Origin: Chamaecrista fasciculata
Taxonomy: Eukaryota > Streptophyta > Magnoliopsida > Fabales > Fabaceae
Length of the DNA: 64,000 bases
Assembly: GCA_003254925.1 (NCBI GenBank)
Contig: QANZ01004029.1
Location: forward strand, 1 to 64,000
Reading direction: 5' to 3'
The position numbers were made by a program, and so were the translations under genes. Positions 35,863-45,881 of the stretch are shown here, piece by piece. The notes beneath the pieces were generated by a model that ran no database searches, had not been told where the DNA came from, and saw nothing but the letters and a program-made list of their open reading frames with translations. Numbering within the stretch: position 1 is the stretch's first letter; every line of letters starts with the position of its first letter.

Positions 35863-36858
35863 ATGGGTTCTCCCATGGAAGCTAAACGCAGAACCGTTCG
35901 CACTCTCGTTACAAAACTAAGCTCCGTCGTCGAGAAAACCAGAGTCGATTCTCTCTGCGAGCTTCGTCTCATGACAAAACAAGACCCCGAAATCCGACCT
36001 CTGATTTCAGATTCCGACGCTATTCCTTACTTAGCCGAAACCCTATATTCCTCTTCCCACGATTCTCAAGAAAACGCCGCCGCCACACTCTTAAACCTCT
36101 CAATCTCCTGTAAAGAGTCTCTCGTCTCCACGCGCGGCGTCCTCGACGCGATCTCTCACATCCTCTCTCACCACCGGTCCACGTCATCGCCCTCCGCCGT
36201 CCAATCCGCCGCCGCCACGTTGCACAGCCTCCTCGTCGTCGACGATTACCGTCCGATCATCGGATCGAAACGCGACATCGTTTACGCCCTCGTCGACATC
36301 GTCAAAACCATGAACTCGCCGACCAGATCTGTTAAAGACGCTCTCAAAGCCCTCTTCGGGATCTCGCTGTATCCTCTAAATCGCGGCACGATGATCCATC
36401 TCGGCGCGATTTCTTCGCTTTTCACTCGGATTTTGAAGGACGGAAGAGTCGGAATCGTCGAGGATTCTACGGCTGTGATCGCGCAAATCGCCGGATGCGA
36501 GGAAAGCGAAGAGGCGTTTCGGAAGGTTTCCGGGATTGGGGTTTTGGTGGATCTTTTGGATTCTGTGACGGGATCGAGTATGAGGACGAAGGAGAATGCG
36601 GTTTCGGGATTGCTGAATTTGGTGAGATGTGGTGGGGATAAAGTGGCGATTGATGTGAGAGAAAGAGCCATTGGAGCTATAGATGGGATTACTGATGTGG
36701 GAGAAAATGGTAGTGCAAAAGGGAAAAGTAAAGCCATGGCATTGTTGAAGGTTTTGCTTGATGGAGGAAGCAGCATTAGCAACAATGGTGGTTGTAATAC
36801 AGCATTGAGGGATAATACTCATACACGGTTTGATAATTCCTTACAAAGTCAAACTTGA
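35863..36858 (+). CDS. Armadillo-repeat protein, PUB-ARM type without a U-box
   Basis: A single uninterrupted exon of 331 residues starts at MGSPMEAKRRTVRTLVTKL. An in-frame stretch runs a few codons further upstream but has no ATG. Armadillo helices are recognisable: the N-terminal CELRLMTKQDPEIRPLISD, the hallmark SQENAAATLLNLSISCKESL (about residues 68-87), then VQSAAATLHSLLVVDDYRPI, SVKDALKALFGISLYPLNR, DSTAVIAQIAGCEESEEAF and TKENAVSGLLNLVRCGGDK. These are the repeats found after the U-box in plant PUB E3 ligases, but no U-box is encoded here, so it is an ARM-only protein probably acting in protein-protein contacts. The 5' leader is CT-rich (35730-35765). The coding GC content is clearly higher than in its surroundings. 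The stop lies inside a GAT/ATG microsatellite. Confidence 0.9.
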   Translation: MGSPMEAKRRTVRTLVTKLSSVVEKTRVDSLCELRLMTKQDPEIRPLISDSDAIPYLAETLYSSSHDSQENAAATLLNLSISCKESLVSTRGVLDAISHILSHHRSTSSPSAVQSAAATLHSLLVVDDYRPIIGSKRDIVYALVDIVKTMNSPTRSVKDALKALFGISLYPLNRGTMIHLGAISSLFTRILKDGRVGIVEDSTAVIAQIAGCEESEEAFRKVSGIGVLVDLLDSVTGSSMRTKENAVSGLLNLVRCGGDKVAIDVRERAIGAIDGITDVGENGSAKGKSKAMALLKVLLDGGSSISNNGGCNTALRDNTHTRFDNSLQSQT

Positions 36859-36881
36859 TGATGATGATGATGATGATGATG
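36854..36881 (+). repeat. ATG trinucleotide microsatellite over the stop codon
   Basis: About eight ATG/GAT units follow the last codons of the ARM gene. The TGA stop is the first in-phase triplet of the tract, so repeat-length change alone would not extend the protein. Confidence 0.8.
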
Positions 36882-37010
36882 AGTTTGATTTCTAGATTCA
36901 CATCTCAGAATCTGAACTAATTCTTTGTTGTTGTTTTAATTCTTTCTCATGATCCTCTTTTAGATTATGTGCAGTGTACAAATTTAGGTGTTAATTTATG
37001 AAGCTGGTTA

Positions 37011-37327
37011 TGAACAATAGTACTATCACGTATTGTAAATTCTGACAGAGAATGGGATATCAATGACAAATTTAATTTTAGTTCTTTTGTTCCATATAAT
37101 CATATTGTTCTTCCTATGCTTCTGGAGTACATGTCTTAATTAGGAGTTAGTTGATCGGATCCTGGTATGGTTGGGCTCTGTATATGGTGTAAAAGCTGTG
37201 AGCAATGTATAATACCATATTGTATTGTAAAATCTGACAGAGAAAATGGCAAATCAAGGACAAATTTCTTTTTTGTTCTTTTCTGTCATGCTGTTCTTCC
37301 TATGCTTCTGGAGTACATGTCTTAATT
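37011..37327 (+). repeat. Tandem direct duplication, about 130 bp, 3' of the ARM gene
   Basis: 37011-37140 and 37200-37327 share TTGTTCTTCCTATGCTTCTG, GAGTACATGTCTTAATT, TGTAAATTCTGACAGAGA and the intervening order. It probably lies in the 3' UTR or just beyond. Confidence 0.75.
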
Positions 37328-37594
37328 GCATTTATTCTGGAGTGCATGAATATTTTATCTTTTCTTTCCTTTCCTTCAATTGAGAGCATCCATAAGAGGA
37401 AAAGTAAGTGCTAAGTGGTGCTCAAATTACAAGTGAAGTCAGCCATTATGATACATGCATAACTTGTGTGTCTGTGTAGTGGGTACTGTATTAGCTACTA
37501 TTGAAGTTGAAGGCATAATGGCTTAAAAGTGAGTGGAGTTCAAACACAAGTCAGCCATTATCTCTAATGGTTTTGTTCCATGAATTTGGTAATT

Positions 37595-37835
37595 GAGTAA
37601 ACTAACAATTCAATCTTTGTAACAATTCAATCTTTGAATTGACAACTCAATTCCTAATAGATTGGAATATACCGTTTAGTATTTGAAAAATTAAATGGGT
37701 ATACTCTTTAGTCTATGAAAACGACTAACAAGAATATTATTTTGATCTTTTCAAGTTTAAACTATGTATTTCAATTTTTCATAGATTGAGTTGTTAATTC
37801 AATTATTTTTTAGAGACCAAATTGTTAGTTTGCTC
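37595..37835. mobile_element. MULE-like foldback, GAGTAAACTAACAAT ends
   Basis: The flanking 9-mers TTGGTAATT (37586-37594) and TCGGTAATT (37836-37844) agree at 8 of 9. Ends are GAGTAAACTAACAATTCAAT and AAATTGTTAGTTTGCTC. The arms continue as AATTGACAACTCAATT and ATTGAGTTGTTAATTCAAT. Confidence 0.78.
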
Positions 37836-37844
37836 TCGGTAATT

Positions 37845-38427
37845 CCATCACTTTTTATGACTTCTCTTTCCTCACTATAGATTTGATCATTCATCATATC
37901 TAAGAACTTTTTCATGCTGATTCAAAAATTGATAGAATCCGAAGGATAGTGTGTCCTTGTTGTGATTCTTGTTGATTTGCATATATATAGTGTCAGGTAA
38001 TGTGCCTCATTTTGCAACATCTTTTTGGGTATCATTTCACTGCTCAAATTTCTGGCACCAACATTTTACATTTTTTTTTTGTCTTTCACTCTATACATCT
38101 TGAAAGTTGAAACAGTTATCGCATGTGAAGAAGTTCACCAACATTCTCATTTTAGACTATCTAAGTACAAAATCTATAAGGATTACAATAAGACTTGATG
38201 AGTGATCCAATTTCTCTCAATTTCACAAAATCTATAGGATTGCAATAAAACAAAATGGAAGTGTGAACTCTATAAGATTAGGTGTGTGTGTGTTTGACCT
38301 TATTCCTACTATTCTCAAACTAATATTAAAAAGAAGTATTATTTTGTGATACTGACAGCCATTAATAAAAGCTCCAAGTTTGAAAGATTGAAATGAGGAT
38401 AATGATTCATTCCCACTTCCCAGTTAT
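37845..38427. other. Gene-free spacer
   Basis: I see no recognisable gene or element in this interval. Confidence 0.4.
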
Positions 38428-38898
38428 ATTAATGCATTAACAAGTGGGTGATGAGTCAACTTATTTCAAGTCTCAACCTCAAATTCTCATTTTCTTTGAT
38501 TTTCTCTCACAATTTATTCTTTTTGGTTGCAATCAATTTGTCAATGCCCGCCATCACTGATGAACATGATTGTAACAGTTTTGAAATTGTGCAACATTAC
38601 CCATATCACTTACTCACTCACCTCTTTATAATAGTAATAACTGTCCTTGTTTTTTACTTGGGTTGATCTTTGTGATCATTTCTACCCTCGAATTTTGGCC
38701 AATACCTCCAATATGTATATATATAATATTTATTTAACATTCAATCTTGAATTGTTCCAAATAGAGACTTTGGCATACAATTGAAAATTTAGGCTGAAAA
38801 TACAAAATAATTCTACATTATTCAACTTATTATATAGTTCATATGACAATATAATATCAAGTTCCAAATTCAAAGTTTAGAGCAAATATAACTATTCC
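38428..38898 (+). repeat. Dispersed duplicated segment, copy A
   Basis: It shares long blocks with 44988-45658 in the same orientation, e.g. ATTAATGCATTAAC, GTGATGAGTCAACTTA, GAAATTGTGCAACATTACCC, TTACTTGGGTTGATCTTTGT and AGAGCAAATATAACTATTC. Reading frames are not conserved between copies, so it is probably non-coding. Confidence 0.85.
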
Positions 38899-39040
38899 AA
38901 CTTATGTTCTAGACTTTTAAGTGAGTGTTATTTTTTTTTTTTGGACTTGGATTTTACTAAATATTGAGTTAGAGACCCAAAAGATCAATGAGAAAAAAAT
39001 CTGATTAACCCAAACGCTCTTGTATTTTTGTGATGATTCA

Positions 39041-39439
39041 TTTTTTTTTTTTTTTTGATTATAGTGAAACTGGAATACAAACACAGGAGAATACAAAACA
39101 CACCAAAACAGACAAAAGAAAATAGGCAAAATAAAACGATACCGAAACCTGAGAGACTAAACAAGTCCCATCCTACAAAATCCTTTTGAAATTGGGACAT
39201 GCCAATCTCTGATCATAAAAACGATTCTGTGAAAGGACAAGGGAAGGTTGAATGCCATACCAGACTTCGGTGATCCCTGTTCTCAATGTCTTCATGACAG
39301 ATACATTTATATGATGCCTCCTAAGCGTTTCAGAGACAGGAACAACATCATGGAGAAGCTTCCACATGAATAATAAAATTTTGTGTGGGATCTTAAGTTT
39401 CCAAAAGTCATTACAGAGGACCTCGTAGCCAGCCTTGCT
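39041..39439 (-). mobile_element. LINE 3' fragment with zf-RVT domain
   Basis: On the minus strand an open stretch from 39439 to 39173 reads SKAGYEVLCNDFWKLKIPHK then ILLFMWKLLHDVVPVSETL and RRHHINVS. This is the zinc-binding region after reverse transcriptase in plant L1-type LINEs (SGY...W.L..P.K...F.W..LH...P). The rest of the LINE is missing (5' truncation), and an in-frame stop lies directly upstream. The fragment ends on the minus strand in a 16-base A tract (39056-39041), as expected of a retrotransposed 3' end. No clear target duplication was found. Confidence 0.75.
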
Positions 39440-42400
39440 TTAACTTTCTACTGATGGATCATGCTTTGATATCTATGTATAATTACTGAAAAAATACTTT
39501 ACCCTTATTTCAAAGTATAAACATAAATTTTGAGAGTACAATACAATGATAGTTTATTGCCTTTCAATATTTATGTTGCATTTGAAGGAAAAGTACAGTA
39601 GTTTGCTTTAGCTGATCGAACCAATTTCTAAAAAAGTTGTTTGAATAGTGATGCTCTAGTATCTGTATAGCATAACCCATAACTTGTGCAATAATGGAAG
39701 TGATATATTTGCTTTATTCTTAGAGAGGGAAGTAGAAAGGACATCTGGACTAGTTTTAGGAATCAAATCCAAGATGTCAAACTCACTTCAATCTTTATGA
39801 ATGATTGAGACCGGTGTTAAATGAAGTAATAGCTTCTTAATTGTAAAGTGTTGTTTCTTTTTTAACGAAATAGCTGGAGAAGAGTAAAAACAATTCTGAG
39901 ATATATTTCAAATGTCACTTGCTGTTAGTTTCACTAGAGCTTCATATGTAATTCTGTATATACATATTGTTGTCCTAACAACAGAAAAAAAATGATATTG
40001 GAAACTGTAGAGACGAGCAAGACTGAAAGCTGAAGCACCTGCTATCTATGTCTGTTCCTTTGAAATCAAAGATTTGAATAATACATGATGAGCTTACTGT
40101 TCAACTCTGTCTTGTCCCTCTTTTATTTGGCTTTGTATAATTTCTGATGCGTCATTGTGAAACTTTTACTGAATTTCTCATTTGTTGCTTTTTAAGGAAC
40201 TTTGAGGGTTTATTTATTTCACAGATGTATCTGCTGCTTCAAGTCCTGATCACTTTGTCAAACTCTTTGTATAATTTATTTCTCAGCTATAGTATTAAAA
40301 ATTCATTTTAGATACTATATTACAAATCTGAGGACTATAACAGAATAAAAATTCATTTTAGATACTATATTACTAATATTTTTTTATTCTTGCTTCTTTA
40401 TGCAGAATTTAGTAATCAAATTTGGAGCTATATGAACAAAATAGTGTGCCAACATCTTGAGGGAGGAGAAGGCAAAGATAATGCAGATAGAGTGCAGCAA
40501 GGAAGGCATCAAGATAAACAGCTTGTAGAATTACTAGTTTCTTGTAATTAAGCAATGATGGAATTCAAATATGTGCTTGTTCTATATGTATATGTTCAGA
40601 GGCTAGAATTTAGGGCTCAACATATCCATCATGTGAAACAATGCCAGATTTTAATAAAACTAGAGGATTTTGTTTTGTATATCCCTCTGTTATTTGACCG
40701 AGTGTAGGTGTGAGTTCAACCCAGACTGTTTCTGAGCTTTCACTCAGTTTCACTTGCATCTGCTAGCAGAAATAGCATCAGACAAACAAAATTGTTGCAG
40801 TTTCAATCTTCAAATAAGTTACAGGAGACCTTTTATGGCATATTACATGTAGTCATAGACTTGATGGCTTACACCAGATATGAGTAAATATTCAAAATCA
40901 AAATGGCATTAATAACTATCCATGAAAACGTTGTATGAGTTCAAAATTAGAAGCTGATAGTAATTACCTATAAAAGGAAATGAACTTGAATTCAAACGAG
41001 GGGCCAAAAAAAAACAGATTAGTATTAACAACTTTTTATAAAAGCAAAATTTTCTCTTCTTTAAAGTGACTGCCTATTCTATTTGCAGATTAGTATTAAC
41101 AACTTTTTATAAAAGAAAAAAAATATAACTACAGAAAACAACACAGTGTTGCCCTCAAAACATAACTATTCCTCTTCCTAACTAAATCAAATAACAGGCA
41201 GTAGATTGATTGTCCACAAAACATTGTATACAGTGTTGCCCTCAAGTTTGAGTTAAAAAGAGAATCTGAAGAGGCATGAACCTCATGAGTTATATATATA
41301 TGGTGTAATAGCCAGCAAGCAAGCTTATAGGAGCCCATGAGTTATTCATAGACACACGCATGTATGCCAGCAAAATAAAGCTACAGCAAAGCACTATATA
41401 CAAACAAATTCAGAGGAAATAAATTAAAATAGCAAAGCAAAATGAATATCATCATATATACTTAACACTTTGCATTACATTGAAGCTACAGCTGTCCTTA
41501 TATACATTAGAATGGAAGGTTTGCGAAAAATTGGAAAGAGTGAAAAAGGAATTTGAGAGACGTAATGTAATGGACTCCTTATTCTAACCATCTTGATAGT
41601 TCATTATATACATAAATCAGCTATATTTTCTTCTCCATTACAAAAATTGCAGAAATTGCAAGTGAATAAAAAACCTATAAACACTCGGCATATATACATA
41701 CATGTCCAAAGACTGAGAATATTATTTATGCTTGCATTGACATCAAATATTATTTAGAAATTACGAGATGTAATGAACTTGACATTTTAGCTGTCACTAT
41801 TTCTCTCTTTTTTAATTTCTTCCATGTGCGTTGTCCCTTGCTTTTCAATAAATAATCAAATTTCTAACCTAATCTTCCTACCTAAAATATATCAAATATA
41901 TATAATAGGCATAGCTTTCTTGAAACTTGAAATATTTGAACCCATATGCAAATTTTTTTTAACATTGTTTGTTCTTTTATGTTTTAAAGTTTTTTTTTTA
42001 AGTTTAAACTAATTAAGATGCGTTGAGTACTCTTAACACTAATTTTGGATCCACTCCATGTCTTTATCTAATCTTATTAATTAATTAGATATTGATGGAT
42101 TTGGACTTTGGTCAAAACAATGCATCTGTTTGTATAAAATATAATGTGTAAAATATTAATCTTTTCATTAGATATATATTTCAAAACTTAATATTAAATA
42201 TTATTTTTAACGAGAATAAAATTATTATAAAACCAATAATTAAAGGAAGGATTATATAATAATATAATATAACACAAAGTGCTATACATACTAAGATATA
42301 TAGCACGCATCACTTACATTCTTCTACTTACTGATCATATATATTATAGCGAGTGAATAATTAATTAATTATCGTAAATAACAATGATTTAAAGAGAAAC

Positions 42401-42551
42401 AAAAAGAATGAAGTTTGATTGTGGAATTAAAAAAAAAAATTGATTGCTATCAAGTTTACAAACTAGAATTTGTTACTATTATTTTCGTTATTTTTAGTTT
42501 TACACCAATCTTAGGAACATGTAAATAATATGAACCACATGTACCAACCCC
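39440..42551. other. Gene-free stretch before the tRNA
   Basis: No protein gene was recognised. A short direct repeat containing CAGATTAGTATTAACAACTT lies at about 41018-41042 and 41088-41113, and ACAGTGTTGCCCTCAA occurs twice (about 41140 and 41230). An A/G-rich segment at 40400-40560 could be an untranslated exon, but I cannot support it. Confidence 0.4.
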
Positions 42552-42568
42552 GCTGGAATAGCTCAGTT

Positions 42569-42601
<33 letters not shown>

Positions 42602-42625
42602 GAGGTTCAAGCCCTCCTTCTAGCG
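42552..42625 (+). tRNA. trnN: tRNA-Asn (anticodon GTT)
   Basis: A complete cloverleaf of 74 nt. Acceptor GCTGGAA pairs with TTCTAGC with one G-U; the D arm is GCTC...GAGC. The anticodon stem TGTGG/CCACA has loop CTGTTAA and anticodon GTT. The T arm is GGAGG-TTCAAGC-CCTCC. The discriminator is G at 42625. A T tract (CTTTT) right after it is a normal Pol III terminator. There is no intron. It looks functional and nuclear. Confidence 0.96.
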
Positions 42626-43151
42626 CTTTTCATAGTTTTTGTTCTTTTGTTTTGGTTTTGTTATGAGAAATATTAATGAAAGAAAAGAGAAAGAATAATT
42701 TATTAACGAAAATCAAATATAACATTTTTAATTATGATTAGATTATAATTTATTACTTTGGTTGGAACAAAAAAAGGGAGCAAACTAACAATTTTGTCAT
42801 TCTTGCTCGTTATGCTTTAGGTTCTAAATTTTAAAAGTACACGAGTTAATTTGACAAAAAATATTGAACTCATTACAAACTACTTTTTTTTTCATTAATT
42901 ATTTAGTGACTCCATCCAATTTTGTTCCTTTTTTAAATTTGTCCAATTAGCACACCAAGCAAAACTCAAAAATTTATTTGTCAAGAAGATTACATGAAGC
43001 TCAAGAATCCAAATCCAACAAAATGTCATTGCCAAAAGAAAAAAGCAAAAAAAAAAAAAAAAGTTGATTAATTGTTAAGAAAAAACAAGACATAGTGGAC
43101 ATAAAATCTACCAAAAAATTGAAAATTCAAATCTTCTAAAGAGATTAAAAA
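42626..43151. other. Spacer after tRNA-Asn
   Basis: AT-rich. Around 42780-42960 there is GGGAGCAAACTAACAATTTT, resembling one end of the 37595-37835 element. Otherwise I see nothing. Confidence 0.4.
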
Positions 43152-43545
43152 TGTCAAAGTACACTTTTGATTCCATATCTTTTTCTCAAGTCTCAATTTG
43201 GCCCCTTATCTTTTTTTATTGCACTTTTGGTCTTATATTTTTTGTTCAGATAAATAATTGATCCCATATGGTACCATATTTTTGCAAAAAAGTTTCATCA
43301 TTAGTCTCACAATGTAGAACCTTTTGCAAATATATGAGATCAATTCTGCAACCTGACCAAAAGATATGGAATCAATTCTGTAACCTGATGTCTTGATCCA
43401 AATATATGAGACTAAAAATGCAACATGTGACCAAAATGAGAGCTGAGCAAAATATATGAGATCAAAAGTTCAATAAAAGAAATTTATGGAACTAAATTGA
43501 ATCCTGAGAAAACATTATGAGACCAAAAGTGCACTTTGGCCATTT
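43152..43545. mobile_element. Foldback element, TCAAAGTACACTTTTG type
   Basis: Left GTCAAAGTACACTTTTGAT and right CAAAAGTGCACTTTGGCC are inverse. Inner units include AGTCTCAATTTGGCCCCTTA and ATATATGAGATCAATTCTGC. It is the same family as 15604-15995 and 27088-27431. The target duplication is unclear. Confidence 0.65.
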
Positions 43546-43605
43546 ATAAAATATCTGGAGATAATTCCCTCACTGAAATCTTTCGTCTTTCTCTCTCTCA
43601 CTTTT
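43546..43605 (+). repeat. Copy of the TRXz 5' leader without its gene
   Basis: ATAATTCCCTCACTGAAATC then TTTCGTCTTTCTCTCTC repeats the sequence at about 45826-45870, just before the TRXz ATG. No TRXz coding sequence follows. The foldback arm before both copies is also shared (43430-43545 with 45672-45800). Confidence 0.7.
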
Positions 43606-44416
43606 ACTATTTATGAAAATTTTTACTCAATAATTACAATTTTAAGAGTTGTATACATTTTATTTTAAATGTTTTAAAGGGTGCGTAGGATAATATTTTA
43701 TTTCTAAAAACTCAAATCAGTTTATATTTAACAAAACCACAACTAATTTAAGGTTTCATAAATGAGAAACACATATGATTTAACACTGAAAATTATATTA
43801 TTTACCAACTTTTATTTTAATATGCCAAAGATTAGCATAAATACAAATTAATAATTTAAGTATACATATTATTCTTAGTACAACAAAAACTCACAATCTA
43901 GCTTGTCTTTTCCTCTCAAGTGTGGTTTGAAAATTTTATACAAAATTGATGAAGAATTGCGAATTAACTTAAAGAAGATTTGTCATCAACATTGTGATGA
44001 TGCCTAACCCACTAACTACTAAAAGGAGAAGTGGCATAATCTTGTTTCTTCAAGTAGAAGAGTTTACAATAAGGTTATATATTTTTACAAAATTAATTTA
44101 ATTTTTGAGCATGAGATTTATCCAAGTGGCTTTTATGAATTATGAAAATTAATGGGTAATAAATAAAATAAGGAAACTATTTAAAAGCATGCATAATTAT
44201 CAAACTTGAAGATAAAATATAAAGAATGTGTAGTTTTATTTAATTTTTTTAGACTTTTTAAAAAAATAGACTTGATAGACAATTTTTTAAAAGAGACAAA
44301 TTTACTTAAAGATTGATTATCTAATTAAATCATTCTTTATTAACATTATTTATTAAATAATTTTTTTTAATAATCAACAATATATTATTTTTTAAAGTAA
44401 AATTAAATATATTACA
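43606..44416. other. Gene-free spacer
   Basis: AT-rich. I see no gene. Part may belong to the Helitron ending at 44445. Confidence 0.4.
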
Positions 44417-44445
44417 ACATGTGCAACGTACGTGCTTTCTACTAG
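44417..44445 (+). mobile_element. Possible Helitron 3' terminus (plus strand)
   Basis: An imperfect hairpin around GTGCAACGTACGTGC is followed by TTTCTACTAG then T, the hairpin-CTAG-T layout of plant Helitrons. The 5' end was not found. The stem is weaker than that at 21238-21270. Confidence 0.45.
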
Positions 44446-44987
44446 TAATATAAAAAATAAAGATATAATGTAATATTAATAATTAATTAATTTTCGTATT
44501 TAATATTTATTATACATTGCTAGAAAGGAAAAAAAATTGGCCCCGCGCGCCAATATAATTGTCCTTGTTACTATATTAGTTTCCATTGCATCCTTGCCTG
44601 TCTTTCTCTCTTTGCTTTCTGCAACTGCATTGCGCAACAACAATGATGAGTTCACATAATCTCCAGCTCTTGAACTCGAAGAAGATGATTTCGTAATGCT
44701 TCTTTTTTTCTTTTGTAATGTTCTGGCATTGATTTCTTAATGTTATTCATCGATTGAGTATCCATGGTTGTTGAATTGATGTTAAGGATAATTCATTTTT
44801 TTTATTGATAGAATTAAATATAGTTTAACAATTGTTTTCCATATCAATTAGTTCTTTTCTGGAACATTGATTCTATTAGGGTAAATTTTGAGATATCATG
44901 CCCTAATTCTAAAGTTTTAAATTAACATTATTTATTTTTATTTTAATCGAGAAATTGAAATATTAATACTACTGAATGATGAGTTCT

Positions 44988-45658
44988 ATTAATGCATTAA
45001 CAACTGGGTGATGAGTCAACTTACTTGTATCTCTCTTGGTTCATTTCAAGTTTCAACCTCAAATTCACATTTTCTCTCTCAATTTATTCTTTTTTTTATT
45101 GCAATCAATTTGTCAATGCATACGATTATACCAATTTTGAAATTGTGCAACATTACCCATATCACTACTCCCTCACCTCTTTATAATAGTAACAGCTGTT
45201 CTCTTTTTTTACTTGGGTTGATCTTTGTGATCATTTCTACTCTAAAGTTTTTGCTAATAGCTTTGATTTGTATGTATATAATATTTATTTAACATTCCAT
45301 ATTCTTGAATTGTTCCAAATAGATACTTGAGCTTACAATTGAAATTTGGGAAAGACTTAGCTTATGTGCTTGCTATCAGGTTTCCCAATAAGCATATGAC
45401 ACATGATAAAAATTTGATGTATGATCAATTATAATAGAGAGATAATATTAAATACACATTTTTGCATAACCAATCATATAAGAGATGATGTAAATCAAAC
45501 TTCTAATGGGAGGAACCTTATTTAAATTTTTTCCTTGAAAATTTTGGTTGAGTAAATACAAATTAATTTTAAATTATTCAACTTATATAATTTATATTAC
45601 AATATAATATCAAGTTGACAAGTTCAAAATTCAAAGTTTAGAGCAAATATAACTATTC
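44988..45658 (+). repeat. Dispersed duplicated segment, copy B (upstream of TRXz)
   Basis: Direct-orientation partner of 38428-38898. It carries about 200 extra bases near 45345-45535 that copy A lacks, which accounts for its greater length. It lies 0.2-0.9 kb upstream of the TRXz start, so it may include part of that promoter. Confidence 0.85.
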
Positions 45659-45881
45659 ACTTGTATCTAAAGATATGAAATTAAAAGTGTAACACGAGAC
45701 TAAATAAAATATATGGGATAGAAAAATGTAACAAAAAAACTTATAAGAAGAAATTAATACTTGAGTTAACGTTATGGGATTAAAAAGTACACTTTCCCAA
45801 TTAAAAAAATATCTGAATAGTGATAATTCCCCGAACCCTCACTGAAATCTTTCGTCTTCCTCTCTTTCTCTGAACACTCCC

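Noticed and set aside
36282-36822. Minus-strand frames of 167 and 148 residues
   Set aside because: They are shadows of the GC-rich ARM-repeat coding exon on the plus strand.
45008-45292. 94-residue frame upstream of TRXz with a counterpart at 38448-38666
   Set aside because: The DNA is duplicated but the frames differ between copies, so the similarity is not protein-level.
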